Source: Pleomorphomonas sp. PLEO
Lineage (GTDB): Bacteria; Pseudomonadota; Alphaproteobacteria; Rhizobiales; Pleomorphomonadaceae
Length of the DNA stretch: 64,000 nt
NCBI RefSeq assembly: GCF_041320595.1
Contig: NZ_CP166625.1
Span: forward strand, 908,501-972,500
Reading direction: 5' to 3'
The position numbers and the translations under genes are program-made. A model generated the notes under the pieces. That model had not been told where the DNA came from. It searched no databases and saw only the letters and a list, made by a program, of their open reading frames with translations. Below are positions 1 to 10,150 of this stretch, in pieces. Every line of letters starts with the position of its first letter. Position 1 is the first letter of the stretch.

Positions 1-2
1 CG

Positions 3-806
3 ACCGGCGACACCCAGGGCGAGCAGGCAATTCGCAACTTCGCCTCCAAGGGCTTCAACCCGATTGTGGCCGTTTCCTTTGCCTGGACTTCGGCTATCGA
101 AAAGGTGGCGACCGAATTCCCCGACACCAAGTTCGTCATCGTCGACGCCGTTGTCGAGAAGCCGAACGTCCGTTCGGTTGTCTATAAGGAAGAAGAAGGC
201 TCCTACCTCGTCGGTACTGTCGCTGGCCTGTTCTCGAAGACGGGCAAGGTCGGCTTTGTCGGCGGCATGGACATTCCGTTGATCCGTAAGTTCGAGTGTG
301 GCTACGATCAGGGTGCCCGCGCGGCCAAGGCCGGCAACGAGGTGCTTCAGAACTTCATTGGTACCACCGGCGCGGCCTGGAGCGATCCAGTGCGCGGTGG
401 CGAGCTCGCCAAGGGCCAGATCGACCAGGGCGCGGATGTCATCTACGCGGCGGCCGGTGCTTCGGGTATCGGTGTGCTTCAGACGGCCGCCGATCAGGGC
501 AAGTTCTCGATCGGCGTCGACAGCAACCAGAACTATCTGCATCCGGGTTCGGTGCTGACGTCGATGGTCAAGCGCGTCGATCTCGCCGTCTACAACGCCT
601 TCACCGATACCAAGGCCGACAAGTTCACGGGCGGCGTACAGGCGCTCGGCATCAAGGAAGACGGTGTCTCCTGGGCCTATGACGACAACAACAAGCCGCT
701 GATCACGCCGGAGATTCTGGCCGCGGTCGAAAAGGCCAAGGCGGACATCGTTTCCGGCGCGGTCAAGGTGCACGACTACATGTCGGACAACGCTTGCCCG
801 AAGTGA
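3..806 (+). CDS. BMP-family ABC transporter substrate-binding protein, 5' partial
   Basis: Periplasmic binding protein of the Bmp/Med (PnrA-like) lipoprotein family, which binds purine or other nucleosides for an ABC importer. The frame is open from the first bases of the window, so the signal peptide and first lobe start are outside. Visible family features are a GTVAGLFSKTGKVGFVGGMD segment, the hinge region with GADVIYAAAGASG, and GVDSNQNYLHPGSVLTSMVK near the end. The C-terminus DNACPK* is intact. It is followed by a hairpin terminator and then the ATPase and two permeases of the same importer. Nucleoside specificity is inferred from the adjoining cdd-punA-deoAB-add-upp genes, not from binding residues. 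Confidence 0.9.
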   Translation, partial: TGDTQGEQAIRNFASKGFNPIVAVSFAWTSAIEKVATEFPDTKFVIVDAVVEKPNVRSVVYKEEEGSYLVGTVAGLFSKTGKVGFVGGMDIPLIRKFECGYDQGARAAKAGNEVLQNFIGTTGAAWSDPVRGGELAKGQIDQGADVIYAAAGASGIGVLQTAADQGKFSIGVDSNQNYLHPGSVLTSMVKRVDLAVYNAFTDTKADKFTGGVQALGIKEDGVSWAYDDNNKPLITPEILAAVEKAKADIVSGAVKVHDYMSDNACPK

Positions 807-821
807 TGTCATAGTCATGAG

Positions 822-866
822 GGCGCAAGGCATGGCCGGTTTCCGGGCGTGCCTTGCGCCTTTTTC
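822..866 (+). terminator. Hairpin plus T-run between binding protein and ATPase genes
   Basis: Perfect 11-bp inverted repeat GGCGCAAGGCA (822-832) / TGCCTTGCGCC (850-860) followed by TTTTT at 861-865. It lies in the gap between the binding-protein stop and the GTG start of the ATPase at 887. In importer operons such a partial terminator usually lets the binding protein be made in excess over the membrane components. It also argues against any ATPase start upstream of 866. Confidence 0.8.
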
Positions 867-886
867 GTATCCGGAGTCGTCAAGCC

Positions 887-2410
887 GTGATCCCATCCCC
901 GACCGCAGCGCCCGCCATCGAACTGATCGGCATCGACAAGAAGTTTGGCGCCGTCCACGCCAACAAGAACATCAACCTCACCGTCGCCAAGGGCTCGATC
1001 CACGGCATCATCGGCGAAAATGGCGCCGGCAAGTCGACGCTGATGTCGATCCTCTACGGCTTCTATCAGGCCGATGGTGGCTCGATCCGCATCAACGGCA
1101 AGGACACCGTCATCCATGACAGCCAGGCGGCGATTTCCGCCGGCATCGGCATGGTCCATCAGCACTTCATGCTGGTTGAGAATTTCTCCGTTCTTGAAAA
1201 CGTGATTCTCGGCGTCGAGGGCGGAGCGCTGCTCGGTCGAGGCGTCTCCGACGCCCGGTCGGCGCTGAAGCGCCTTGAGGCCGATTACGGGTTGGAGGTC
1301 GATCCCGACGCGATCATCGAGGAATTGCCGGTCGGTCTGCAGCAGCGTGTCGAGATCCTGAAGGCTCTGTACCGCGGCGCCGAGATCCTGATCCTCGACG
1401 AGCCCACCGGCGTATTGACGCCGGCCGAGGCCGACCACCTGTTCCGCATCCTCGGTGTGCTGCGCGATCAGGGCAAGACCATCGTTCTCATCACTCACAA
1501 GCTCCGCGAAATCATGGCGATCACCGACACGGTTTCGGTGATGCGGCGTGGCGAGATGGTGGCGACCCGTCACACCGCCGAGACGACGGTGGAGGAACTC
1601 GCCGAGCTGATGGTCGGCCGCCGCGTGCTTCTGCGCGTCGAAAAGGGGCCGGCCGCTCCGGGCGAGATCGTGCTGTCGGTCAGGAACCTTACGGTCAAGG
1701 ACGGCCGTGGCGTCACCATGGTCGATAACGTCTCCTTCGACGTTCGTGCCGGCGAGGTCGTCGGTATCGCCGGTGTTGCCGGCAACGGCCAGTCGGAGCT
1801 TCTTGAAGCGATCACCGGCATTCGCAAGCCGGCTTCCGGCGAGATCCTGATCAACGGCCAGCCGGTCACCGGTTTCGACGCTGCCCGCCTCAGGGCGCTC
1901 GGCCTCGGCCACATTCCCGAGGACCGGCACCACATGGGCCTCGTGCTGGGCTTCGAGGAGAGCGAAAATTCCGTCCTCGGCTATCACCGCGACCGGCGTT
2001 ATGGTCGGGGACCATTGCTCGACCTCGACGCTTGCCGCGAAGACGCCAAGGCCAAGATCGAGAAATACGATATCCGGCCGCCCAACTGTCGGCTGAAGAC
2101 CGCCAATTTTTCGGGCGGCAACCAGCAAAAAATCGTCGTTGCCCGTGAGATCGAGCGTGACCCGGCACTTCTGGTGGTGGGGCAGCCGACGCGTGGCGTC
2201 GACATCGGTGCCATCGAGTTCATCCATCGCCGGCTGATTGCCATGCGCGACGCCGGCAAGGCGGTGCTGCTGGTGTCGGTGGAACTCGATGAGATCCGCT
2301 CGTTATCCGACCGCATCCTCGTGATGTTTGCCGGCCATGTGGTCGGTGAGAAGACGCCCGACACTGGCGAACAGACCCTCGGCCTGATGATGGCCGGCAT
2401 TGCCGCGTGA
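887..2410 (+). CDS. Nucleoside ABC importer ATPase, two fused ABC domains
   Basis: Double ATP-binding subunit of a BMP-type (YufO/NupO-like) nucleoside importer, about 507 aa. The first domain carries Walker A GENGAGKST, a Q-loop region GMVHQHFML and the variant signature LPVGLQQRVEI typical of this family, then ILDEPTGVLTP. The second domain has a degenerate P-loop GVAGNGQSE and the signature FSGGNQQK. The GTG at 887 is preferred because a TTG at 854 would lie inside the terminator hairpin, and a GGAG sequence sits about 12 nt upstream of 887. The downstream permease begins 7 nt after the stop, so the genes are almost certainly cotranscribed. Confidence 0.9.
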   Translation: MIPSPTAAPAIELIGIDKKFGAVHANKNINLTVAKGSIHGIIGENGAGKSTLMSILYGFYQADGGSIRINGKDTVIHDSQAAISAGIGMVHQHFMLVENFSVLENVILGVEGGALLGRGVSDARSALKRLEADYGLEVDPDAIIEELPVGLQQRVEILKALYRGAEILILDEPTGVLTPAEADHLFRILGVLRDQGKTIVLITHKLREIMAITDTVSVMRRGEMVATRHTAETTVEELAELMVGRRVLLRVEKGPAAPGEIVLSVRNLTVKDGRGVTMVDNVSFDVRAGEVVGIAGVAGNGQSELLEAITGIRKPASGEILINGQPVTGFDAARLRALGLGHIPEDRHHMGLVLGFEESENSVLGYHRDRRYGRGPLLDLDACREDAKAKIEKYDIRPPNCRLKTANFSGGNQQKIVVAREIERDPALLVVGQPTRGVDIGAIEFIHRRLIAMRDAGKAVLLVSVELDEIRSLSDRILVMFAGHVVGEKTPDTGEQTLGLMMAGIAA

Positions 2411-2417
2411 GGCCGAG

Positions 2418-3521
2418 ATGAGCACCGCGTCCGTACCGCTTCCCAATTGGATCACCTACGGCTTGATGCCGTTCCTCAACCTTGTGGTTGCCTTCCTGAT
2501 TTCCGGCGTCGTCGTCTGGTTCATCGGCGAAAGCCCGCTCGAAGCCGTGAAGCTCCTCTTGCAGGGTGCCCTCGGCAACGGCGAGGGCATAGGCTTCACG
2601 CTCTATTATGCCACCAACTTCATTTTCACGGGCCTGTCGGTGGCGGTTGCCTACCACGCCGGCCTGTTCAACATCGGCTCGGAAGGCCAGGCCTATGTCG
2701 GCGGTCTCGGGGCGGCACTCGCCTCGCTCGCCCTCGACCACTACGTGCCCTGGTACGTGACCATGCCGTTCGCTGTGGCGGGCGCGGCGATTTTTGGCGC
2801 CGTCTGGGCGCTGATCCCGGCCTGGCTCCAAGCCAAGCGCGGCAGCCATATCGTCATCACCACTATCATGTTCAACTTCATCGGCGCGGCGTTGATGGTC
2901 TACCTGCTCGTTCACGTGCTGATCGTGCCGGGCAAGATGGCGCCGGAAACCCGCGTTTTCCTTGAGGGTGGCCAGCTTCCGAAGCTCGACTGGCTGATCG
3001 CCATGTTCGGTGGCAAGATCGGCGCGGCGCCCGTTAACATGTCGTTTCTGATCGCTCTGTTCATGTGCGTCGTCGTCTGGGCGCTGATCTGGCGAACCAA
3101 GCTCGGCTATGAAATCCGCACGCTCGGCGCCAGCCCGACGGCCGCCGTCTATGCCGGCATCCCCTACGTCAAGACGGTGATCATCACCATGCTGATTTCT
3201 GGTGGTCTGGCCGGCATGATGGCGCTCAATCCGGTGCTCGGCGCCTCGGCCCGGCTGCAGGTGGAGTTCGTCGGCGGCGCCGGCTTCGTCGGCATCGCCG
3301 TGTCGCTGATGGGACGCAGCCATCCGATCGGCATCGTGCTCGCCGCCATCCTGTTCGGTGTGCTCTACCAGGGTGGCGACGCCCTGTCCTTCGACATGCC
3401 GAAGATCACCCGCGACATGATCGTCGTCATCCAGGGTCTGGTGGTTCTGTTCGCCGGCGCCCTCGAATACATGTTCCGCCCGGCCATCGTCCGGGTGTGG
3501 CAGCGGTTCGGCAAGGCCTGA
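2418..3521 (+). CDS. Nucleoside ABC importer permease 1
   Basis: Integral membrane permease of the BPD_transp_2 / YufP (NupP) type, about 367 aa with many hydrophobic segments. The family sequence FNIGSEGQAYVGGLGAA and the later GASPTAAVYAGI region support the assignment. The ATG at 2418 follows a GAGGCCGAG sequence just after the ATPase stop. The stop is followed by AGGAGG, the ribosome site of the second permease. It should form a heterodimer with the next gene product in the inner membrane. Confidence 0.9.
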   Translation: MSTASVPLPNWITYGLMPFLNLVVAFLISGVVVWFIGESPLEAVKLLLQGALGNGEGIGFTLYYATNFIFTGLSVAVAYHAGLFNIGSEGQAYVGGLGAALASLALDHYVPWYVTMPFAVAGAAIFGAVWALIPAWLQAKRGSHIVITTIMFNFIGAALMVYLLVHVLIVPGKMAPETRVFLEGGQLPKLDWLIAMFGGKIGAAPVNMSFLIALFMCVVVWALIWRTKLGYEIRTLGASPTAAVYAGIPYVKTVIITMLISGGLAGMMALNPVLGASARLQVEFVGGAGFVGIAVSLMGRSHPIGIVLAAILFGVLYQGGDALSFDMPKITRDMIVVIQGLVVLFAGALEYMFRPAIVRVWQRFGKA

Positions 3522-3532
3522 GGAGGGGATCC

Positions 3533-4501
3533 ATGGAAAACCTAGACATCATCTCGATCCTCGGCTCGACCATCCGCCTGTCGATCCCGCTGATCTTCAC
3601 CGCGCTGGCCGGTCTGTTCACCGAACGGGCGGGCGTGTTCGACATCGGTCTCGAAGGCAAGATGCTGTTCTCGGCCTTCGCCGCCGCCGTCGCCGCCTTC
3701 ATGACCGGCTCGCCCTGGCTGGGCCTTCTCGCCGGCATCACGGTTTCGGTGCTGATTTCGTTGATCCACGGTTTTGCCTCGATCACCAATCGCGGCAACC
3801 AGATCGTGTCGGGCGTCGCCATCAACTTCCTGGCGTCGGGCCTCACCGCTGTACTGGGACAGGCCTGGTTCAGCCAGGGCGGGCGAACGCCGCCACTGTC
3901 TCCTTCGGCGCGCTTTACCGAGATCGTCTTTCCCTATGCCGTCGAGCTCAGGGATACGGGCTTCTTCGGTCGCTTCTATGCCAACGTCATCTCCGGCCAC
4001 AACATCCTGACCTATCTCGCCTTCCTCGCCGTGCCAGCCTCGTGGTGGGTGCTCTACCGCACGCGCTTTGGCCTGCGTCTTCGGGCGGTCGGCGAGAATC
4101 CCGGAGCGGTCGACACCGCCGGCATCTCCGTCACCTGGCTGCGTTATCGCGCCACCATCTGCGCTGGTATTCTCTGCGGCTGCGCGGGCACCTATCTTGC
4201 CATCGCCCAGTCGGCGGGCTTCGTGAAGGACATGTCGGCCGGCAAGGGCTACATCGCGCTCGCCGCGCTGATCTTTGCCAAGTGGCGGCCGGTGCCGGTG
4301 ATGCTGGCCTGCCTGCTGTTCGGCTTCCTCGACGCCTTCGCCAACTTCATGCAGGGCAAGAACGTACCGGGCATCGGCGAAGTGCCGGTGCAGATCTTCC
4401 AGGCGCTGCCCTATGTGCTGACCTGCGTGCTGCTCGCCGGCTTCATCGGCGTGGCCCGGCCGCCGAAGGCTGGCGGCGTACCCTATGTCAAGGAGCGCTG
4501 A
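3533..4501 (+). CDS. Nucleoside ABC importer permease 2
   Basis: Second BPD_transp_2 permease (YufQ/NupQ-like), about 322 aa and shorter than its partner, as is usual. The N-terminal motif FTERAGVFDIGLEGKML is characteristic of this permease class. A good Shine-Dalgarno AGGAGGGG precedes the ATG at 3533. The stop is immediately followed by the cdd start with one intervening base, tying uptake to nucleoside deamination in one transcript. Confidence 0.9.
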   Translation: MENLDIISILGSTIRLSIPLIFTALAGLFTERAGVFDIGLEGKMLFSAFAAAVAAFMTGSPWLGLLAGITVSVLISLIHGFASITNRGNQIVSGVAINFLASGLTAVLGQAWFSQGGRTPPLSPSARFTEIVFPYAVELRDTGFFGRFYANVISGHNILTYLAFLAVPASWWVLYRTRFGLRLRAVGENPGAVDTAGISVTWLRYRATICAGILCGCAGTYLAIAQSAGFVKDMSAGKGYIALAALIFAKWRPVPVMLACLLFGFLDAFANFMQGKNVPGIGEVPVQIFQALPYVLTCVLLAGFIGVARPPKAGGVPYVKER

Positions 4502-4502
4502 G

Positions 4503-4922
4503 ATGGCCGATTTCGACACGCTGTTCGCGGCGGCGAGCGCTGCCCGCGCCCGGGCGCACGCGCCCTATTCCAACTATGCCGTCGGCGCGGCGCTGCTCGC
4601 CGACGATGGCAACGTCTATTCGGGCTGCAACGTCGAGAACGCCGCTTTCCCCGAAGGTTGGTGCGCAGAGACGACGGCCATCGGCCAGATGGTCATGGGC
4701 GGTGCCAAGCATATCGTCCGCGCCGTGGTGGTGGCGAGCCGCATCGATGGCGAGCGTGTGCCGGGCGGTCGCTTCTGCACGCCTTGCGGCGGCTGCCGCC
4801 AGCGTCTTTCGGAATTCGCAGCGTCGCCGGCCACCGAAATCTGGGCCGCCGATCCCGAAGGCGCCAGCCAGCATTTCACGATGGCCGAGCTATTGCCGGC
4901 CGGATTCGTTCTGGAGGAGTGA
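4503..4922 (+). CDS. cdd: Cytidine deaminase
   Basis: Zinc-dependent deaminase converting cytidine and deoxycytidine to uridine and deoxyuridine. The protein is 139 aa, the length of the small tetrameric class. It shows NVENAAFPEGWCAE with a zinc cysteine at about residue 54 and the catalytic Glu at 56, and TPCGGCRQ with zinc cysteines at about 95 and 98. It begins one base after the upstream permease stop and sits six bases before punA, so it is an internal gene of the nucleoside operon. Confidence 0.95.
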   Translation: MADFDTLFAAASAARARAHAPYSNYAVGAALLADDGNVYSGCNVENAAFPEGWCAETTAIGQMVMGGAKHIVRAVVVASRIDGERVPGGRFCTPCGGCRQRLSEFAASPATEIWAADPEGASQHFTMAELLPAGFVLEE

Positions 4923-4928
4923 ACGAAC

Positions 4929-5750
4929 ATGCCTGAACTCTCCAACGCAGCCCGCGCGGCGGCGATGATCGCTGCCAAGACTGATCTGAAGCCGCTCGTC
5001 GGCATGGTGCTGGGCTCCGGGCTCGGCTCGTTCGCCGATAGCGTCGAAGGCGCCGTCCGCTTTTCCTTCGCCGATCTACCGGGCTTTCCGGTTTCCACTG
5101 TCTCCAGCCACAAGGGTGAGTTGATCATTGGCCGCATCGCCGGCCAGCCGGTGGCGGTGCTGTCCGGTCGCGCTCACTATTACGAGCATGGCGAGGCGGC
5201 GGTCATGAAGACGCCGATCGAGGTGCTGAAGCTGATCGGCTGCCGCGCCGTGATCCTGACCAACGCCGCTGGCGGCCTGCATCTGGAGGTCGGTCCGGGC
5301 GAGTTGATGCTGATCACTGACCACATCAACTTCACCGGCTCCAATCCGCTGGTCGGAGAACTCGGCGACGAGCGCTTCGTCGGCATGTCGCAGGCCTATG
5401 ATCTCCGCTTGCAGGCGCTGTTCCGCGAGGCCGCCGCCGCGGAGGGCGTGGCACTGCATTCCGGCGTCTACGTCTGGTTCACCGGTCCGTCTTTCGAGAC
5501 GCCGGCCGAGATCCGCGCCGCCAAGATTCTCGGTGGCGATGCCGTCGGCATGTCGACGGTGCCGGAGGTGATCCTTGCCCGCTACATGGGGCTGGAGGTT
5601 GCTGCCGTCTCCACCGTTACCAATCCCGCCGCCGGTCTCACCGATCAGGAACTCAGTCATGAGGATGTGAAAGAGGCGGCGCCCAGGGGAGCCGAGAAAC
5701 TCCGGCGCATCCTGCCTCGGGTCATCGCTGCTTATGGAGCAAAGGCATGA
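4929..5750 (+). CDS. punA: Purine-nucleoside phosphorylase (trimeric class)
   Basis: Phosphorolysis of purine (deoxy)nucleosides to base plus (deoxy)ribose-1-phosphate. The protein is 273 aa, as expected for the trimeric PNP/MTAP family. Motifs are VLGSGLGSF near the N-terminus (phosphate loop), [30 protein letters not shown] and the purine-pocket segment [12 protein letters not shown]. The MSTVPE sequence favours PNP over methylthioadenosine phosphorylase. The stop overlaps the deoA start (ATGA at 5747-5750), suggesting translational coupling. Confidence 0.93.
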   Translation: MPELSNAARAAAMIAAKTDLKPLVGMVLGSGLGSFADSVEGAVRFSFADLPGFPVSTVSSHKGELIIGRIAGQPVAVLSGRAHYYEHGEAAVMKTPIEVLKLIGCRAVILTNAAGGLHLEVGPGELMLITDHINFTGSNPLVGELGDERFVGMSQAYDLRLQALFREAAAAEGVALHSGVYVWFTGPSFETPAEIRAAKILGGDAVGMSTVPEVILARYMGLEVAAVSTVTNPAAGLTDQELSHEDVKEAAPRGAEKLRRILPRVIAAYGAKA

Positions 5751-7063
5751 GCTTCCTGCCGCAGGAAATCATCCGGAAGAAGCGCGACGGCGCCGTGCTC
5801 AGCCGCGACGAGATCGCCTTCATGGTCGAGGGCCTGACGGCCGGCTCGGTGACCGAGGGACAGGTTGCGGCGTTCGCCATGGCCACCTTCTTTCGCGGCA
5901 TGACCATCGATGAGCGTGTGGCGTTGACCCTTGCCATGCGCGATTCGGGGACCGTGCTCGACTGGTCCGACCTGCCGGGGCCAGCTCTCGACAAACATTC
6001 GACCGGCGGTGTCGGCGATACCGTATCGCTGATGCTGGCGCCAGCCATCGCGGCCTGCGGGGGCTATGTCCCGATGATTTCCGGCCGTGGTCTCGGCCAC
6101 ACCGGAGGCACACTCGACAAGCTCGACGCGGTGCCGGGCTACAAGACGCAGCCGGACAACGATCTGTTCCGCAAGGTGGTGCGCGAGGTCGGCTGCGCCG
6201 TCATCGGCCAGACCGCCGATCTTGCTCCGGCCGACAAGCGGGTTTACGCCATCCGCGACGTGACCGGCACGGTGGAGAGCATCGATCTGATTACCGCGTC
6301 GATCCTCTCCAAGAAGCTCGCCGCCGGCCTCCATGGTCTGGTTCTCGACGTCAAGACCGGCACCGGCGCCTTCATGGCGAGCCTTGAGGATTCGCGGGCT
6401 TTGGCCGAAAGCCTCGTTCACGTGGCAAATGGCGCCGGTCTGCCGACCATCGGCGTGATCACCGACATGAACGAGCCGCTCGGAACGGCGGCCGGCAATG
6501 CACTGGAAGTGCAGCTCGCGGTCGATTTCCTGACCGGAAAGCGCATCGATCCGCGCATGTGGGAGGTGACGGTTGCCCTCTCGGCCGAAATGCTGGTGAT
6601 CGGCGGCCTTCGTCCTGAGCTTGCCGAAGCGCGTGTCGCGGTCGAGGAGGCGTTCACCTCTGGCCGGGCAGCGGAAATCTTCGGTAGCATGGTCAGCGCG
6701 CTCGGCGGGCCGATCGATTTCGTGACCAAAGCCGACAGCTATCTCGTCAAGGCACCGGTGGTGAAACCGGTGCACGCGCCTCAGGCCGGCACCATCGCGG
6801 CGATCGATGCGCGGGCGATCGGCGTTGCCGTTGTCGGTCTCGGCGGTGGCCGTACCCGGCCGCAGGATGCCATTGATCCGTCCGTTGGCTTCTCGGCATT
6901 GGCCGGTCTTGGCGAGGATGTTGGCCCCGATCACCCGCTCGGCTTCGTGCATGCGGCGAGCGAGGCGGCGGCCGAAGCGGCCACGGTGGCGCTGATTGCC
7001 GCCTACCAGCTTGGCGACCGGCCTGAACGCGGCCCTTCGGTGATCGAGCGGGTCGGCGGATAA
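5747..7063 (+). CDS. deoA: Thymidine phosphorylase
   Basis: Pyrimidine-nucleoside phosphorylase giving deoxyribose-1-phosphate; 438 aa, close to the E. coli length. It begins [17 protein letters not shown] and has the glycosyltransferase-family 3 signature around [32 protein letters not shown] and the phosphate-binding VKTGTGAFM. It overlaps punA by four bases and is followed after 84 bp by deoB. The pairing of purine and pyrimidine phosphorylases feeds the pentose-1-phosphate pool used by DeoB. Confidence 0.95.
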   Translation: MSFLPQEIIRKKRDGAVLSRDEIAFMVEGLTAGSVTEGQVAAFAMATFFRGMTIDERVALTLAMRDSGTVLDWSDLPGPALDKHSTGGVGDTVSLMLAPAIAACGGYVPMISGRGLGHTGGTLDKLDAVPGYKTQPDNDLFRKVVREVGCAVIGQTADLAPADKRVYAIRDVTGTVESIDLITASILSKKLAAGLHGLVLDVKTGTGAFMASLEDSRALAESLVHVANGAGLPTIGVITDMNEPLGTAAGNALEVQLAVDFLTGKRIDPRMWEVTVALSAEMLVIGGLRPELAEARVAVEEAFTSGRAAEIFGSMVSALGGPIDFVTKADSYLVKAPVVKPVHAPQAGTIAAIDARAIGVAVVGLGGGRTRPQDAIDPSVGFSALAGLGEDVGPDHPLGFVHAASEAAAEAATVALIAAYQLGDRPERGPSVIERVGG

Positions 7064-7147
7064 GCCGGTTCCCGAGGCGGTCGTGGACGGCGCCGCCCCG
7101 GGATTCAGAAAAGATCTGGAGGTGCCGGCAGGCGCCGGGGAGGACTC

Positions 7148-8365
7148 ATGAAACGGGCCATCATCATTGTGCTCGACAGCTTCGGCATCGGCGGCGCGCC
7201 GGATGCCGCCCGGTTCGGTGACGAGGGGGCCGACACATTCGGCCACATCGCGGCCGAATGCGCGGCCGGACGGGGCGATCGAGAGGGGCTGCGATCGGGG
7301 CCACTTTCACTTCCCAATCTTGAGCGCTTGGGCCTCGGGCTTGCCGCCGAACTTGCGACTGGCCAGAAGCCGGCCGGCTTTTCCCGCATGGTCGCGGAGG
7401 GGCGCTATGCCGCTCCCGCCGAGGTATCGAGCGGCAAGGATACACCGTCCGGTCACTGGGAGATCGCCGGCGTGCCGGTGCCTTTCGAGTGGGGGTATTT
7501 CCCGCCGGAGCCGCCAAGTTTCCCGGCCGAACTGATCGAAGCCTATGTGCGCGCGACCGGTGTACCGGGCATCCTTGGCAACTGCCACGCCTCCGGTACC
7601 GAAGTCATCGCCCGCTTTGGCGAGGAGCACATCCGTACCGGCAAGCCGATCGTCTACACCTCGGCTGATTCGGTGATGCAGATTGCCGCTCACGAGACGC
7701 ATTTCGGCCTCGAAAAGCTGCTCGCCGATTGCGAGATCGCCCGTAAGCTGGTCGACGCCTACCGCGTTGGCCGCGTGATCGCCCGCCCCTTCATTGGCGA
7801 GACCAAGGACACCTTCAAGCGGACGGCCAACCGGCGCGACTATGCCGTGCCGCCGCCCGAACCGACGCTGCTGACCCGCGTCGAGGCGGCGGGTGGCAAG
7901 GTCTATGGCATCGGCAAGATCGGCGACATCTTCGCCCACCAGAACATCACCATCACCCGCAAGGGCAAGTCCAACGACGGCAATCTCGATCTCGGCATCG
8001 CGGCGCTTGGTGAAGCTGGGGCCGGCGATCTCGTCTTCGTCAACCTCGTCGATTTCGACACCGAATACGGTCACCGTCGCGACGTTGCCGGCTATGCCGC
8101 CTGTCTCGAAGACTTCGACCGGCGCCTGCCCGAAGTGGAGGCGGCGATGGGCGATGGTGACATGCTGCTGATCACCGCCGACCACGGTTGCGATCCGACT
8201 TGGCGCGGCAGCGACCACACTCGCGAGCGCGTGCCGGCGCTGTTCGCCGGTCCGCACGTGCCATCCGGCCCGGCTGGACGTCCCGATACCTTTGCCGACA
8301 TGGCCGAGACCGTTGCCGCCTGGCTCAGCCTTGCGCCCGGCCGGCACGGCCGCTCTCTAGTGTGA
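7148..8365 (+). CDS. deoB: Phosphopentomutase
   Basis: Interconverts (deoxy)ribose-1-phosphate and (deoxy)ribose-5-phosphate; 405 aa, matching the bacterial DeoB length. It belongs to the alkaline-phosphatase superfamily. It shows [16 protein letters not shown] with a metal-binding Asp, the catalytic [12 protein letters not shown] segment, [15 protein letters not shown], and the C-terminal metal site [20 protein letters not shown] strong GGGGAGGA ribosome site precedes the ATG. Its deoxyribose product would be used by DeoC, encoded at the far right of the window. Confidence 0.96.
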   Translation: MKRAIIIVLDSFGIGGAPDAARFGDEGADTFGHIAAECAAGRGDREGLRSGPLSLPNLERLGLGLAAELATGQKPAGFSRMVAEGRYAAPAEVSSGKDTPSGHWEIAGVPVPFEWGYFPPEPPSFPAELIEAYVRATGVPGILGNCHASGTEVIARFGEEHIRTGKPIVYTSADSVMQIAAHETHFGLEKLLADCEIARKLVDAYRVGRVIARPFIGETKDTFKRTANRRDYAVPPPEPTLLTRVEAAGGKVYGIGKIGDIFAHQNITITRKGKSNDGNLDLGIAALGEAGAGDLVFVNLVDFDTEYGHRRDVAGYAACLEDFDRRLPEVEAAMGDGDMLLITADHGCDPTWRGSDHTRERVPALFAGPHVPSGPAGRPDTFADMAETVAAWLSLAPGRHGRSLV

Positions 8366-8375
8366 AAGACTGTCC

Positions 8376-9362
8376 ATGACCGAACCGACCGCCGTGCCTT
8401 CGGCACCGAAGGCCGAACTGCACGTTCATCTTGAGGCCGGTGCCACGCCCGACCTCGTCCGCCGCAACGCTGCCCGCTACGGGGTGGACGTGTCGCGCCT
8501 GTTCGACGACGACGGGCGCTACCTCTGGACGGACTTCTCGGCCTTCCTCATTGCCTATGATCTCGCCGCTTCGGTCTTTCGCACGCCCGAGGATTTCGCC
8601 GAGATCGCCGAGGTCTACCAGTTGCAGGCCGCCGCGGCCGGCTCGATCTACACCGAATTCTTCGTGTCGCCCGACTTTGGCGAACGCTCAGGTCTCGGCT
8701 ATCGCAGCTATCTCGATGGCATCGTCGAGGGGCTGCGCCGAGCCGAAGCTGCGACGGGCATCGTCGGTCGGGTGATCCCGCTCGTCGAGCGTCACTATGG
8801 CCCCGATCGCGGTGTCGAGGCGGCGCGGATGGCGGTCAACAATCTCGTGCCGGAGGTCGTGGGTTTCGGCATGGCCGGCGAAGAGCGTCTCCATGCGCCG
8901 CATGAGTTTGTTTCTGCTTTCGAAATTGCCGCCGAGGCGGGCCTGCCGCTGACCTGCCATGCCGGCGAATGGTGTTCCTGGGAGGGTGTCGCGGCGACGC
9001 TCGACGCCATCCCCGTAAGGCGTATTGGCCATGGTGTGCGGGCTATCGAGAGCCCCGACCTCGTGCGCCGCATCGCCGAGGAGGGGATTCACCTCGAGGT
9101 GTGTCCGGTCTCCAATGTCACGCTCGGCGTCTATCCCGACTACGCCCGCCATCCGCTGCTGGCACTCAGGGCGGCCGGAGTGCGCCACTCGCTCAATACC
9201 GACGATCCGCCGTTCTTCTGGACGTCGGTCGGCCACGAATACCGGGTGGCGCGTGAGGCTTTCGGGCTGACCGATGCCGAGCTGGCAGCCGTGACACGGA
9301 TCGCGATCGAGGATGCCTTTTGCGACGAGGTAACCAAAGCGCGACTTCTTGCCCGGTTGTGA
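8376..9362 (+). CDS. add: Adenosine deaminase
   Basis: Hydrolytic deamination of (deoxy)adenosine to (deoxy)inosine, which PunA can then split. The protein is 328 aa. Amidohydrolase zinc ligands are visible: [11 protein letters not shown] (HxH), LTCHAGEW with the catalytic region, and LNTDDPPFF with the metal Asp. The motif [13 protein letters not shown] is typical of Add. It starts 10 bp after deoB and precedes upp by about 90 bp. Confidence 0.93.
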   Translation: MTEPTAVPSAPKAELHVHLEAGATPDLVRRNAARYGVDVSRLFDDDGRYLWTDFSAFLIAYDLAASVFRTPEDFAEIAEVYQLQAAAAGSIYTEFFVSPDFGERSGLGYRSYLDGIVEGLRRAEAATGIVGRVIPLVERHYGPDRGVEAARMAVNNLVPEVVGFGMAGEERLHAPHEFVSAFEIAAEAGLPLTCHAGEWCSWEGVAATLDAIPVRRIGHGVRAIESPDLVRRIAEEGIHLEVCPVSNVTLGVYPDYARHPLLALRAAGVRHSLNTDDPPFFWTSVGHEYRVAREAFGLTDAELAAVTRIAIEDAFCDEVTKARLLARL

Positions 9363-9454
9363 GCGGAAATCTGGTGGAGATCGGGGAAAATGCCGGTTTC
9401 GGAGGCGGCTCTGAATCTCTATGGTCGCCGAAACCCAAAGCCCGCGAGGAGCCT

Positions 9455-10081
9455 ATGAGCGTCAAGGTCATCGATCATCCGCTGGTGCAGCACAAGCTCA
9501 CCATCATGCGCAACAAGGAAACCTCGACGGCGAGCTTCCGGCGGCTATTGCGCGAGATTTCGACATTGCTTTGCTATGAGGTGACGCGCGACCTGGCGCT
9601 GACCGAAGTCGAGATCGAGACGCCGCTGCAGACCATGATGGCGCCAACCCTCGAAGGCAAGAAGCTGGTGTTTGCCTCGGTGCTCCGCGCCGGCAACGGC
9701 CTTCTTGAGGGCATGCTCGATCTGGTGCCGGCTGCCCGTGTGTCGCACATCGGCATCTACCGCGATCACGAAACGCTGCAGCCTGTCGAATATTACTTCA
9801 AGGCACCGGCCGATCTATCGGACCGACTGACCATCGTCGTCGACCCGATGCTGGCGACCGGCAATTCGTCGATTGCCGCCGTTGACAAGCTGAAGGAACG
9901 CGGTGCCCGCGATATCCGTTTCGTCTGTCTGCTGGCCGCCCCCGAGGGTATCAAGCACTTCGTTGAGGCGCATCCCGACGTCCCGGTGTTCACGGCGGCG
10001 ATCGACAGCCATCTCAACGAGAAGGGCTATATCGTGCCCGGTCTCGGCGACGCCGGCGACCGCATGTACGGCACAAAGTAG
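9455..10081 (+). CDS. upp: Uracil phosphoribosyltransferase
   Basis: Salvages uracil to UMP with PRPP. The ATG at 9455 gives 208 aa, the canonical Upp length, and begins with [18 protein letters not shown] as in the family. The PRPP-binding loop is [12 protein letters not shown], and the C-terminal [14 protein letters not shown] is diagnostic. An AGGAG sequence lies just upstream. It is the last gene of the nucleoside operon and is followed by a terminator. Confidence 0.96.
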   Translation: MSVKVIDHPLVQHKLTIMRNKETSTASFRRLLREISTLLCYEVTRDLALTEVEIETPLQTMMAPTLEGKKLVFASVLRAGNGLLEGMLDLVPAARVSHIGIYRDHETLQPVEYYFKAPADLSDRLTIVVDPMLATGNSSIAAVDKLKERGARDIRFVCLLAAPEGIKHFVEAHPDVPVFTAAIDSHLNEKGYIVPGLGDAGDRMYGTK

Positions 10082-10103
10082 ACGCTCTGAATCTCAAAAC
10101 TCG

Positions 10104-10140
10104 AAGCCCCGGCGAGTGATCGTCCGGGGCTTTTGCGTTT
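10104..10140 (+). terminator. Terminator after upp
   Basis: Inverted repeat AAGCCCCGG (10104-10112) / CCGGGGCTT (10124-10132) followed by TTGCGTTTTT. It lies between the convergent upp and tadC genes and may also serve the minus strand weakly. Confidence 0.8.
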
Positions 10141-10150
10141 TTGTCGCAGC

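Noticed and set aside
5732-7246. 504-aa minus-strand open frame opposite deoA
   Set aside because: Shadow frame crossing punA/deoA/deoB boundaries with no motif.
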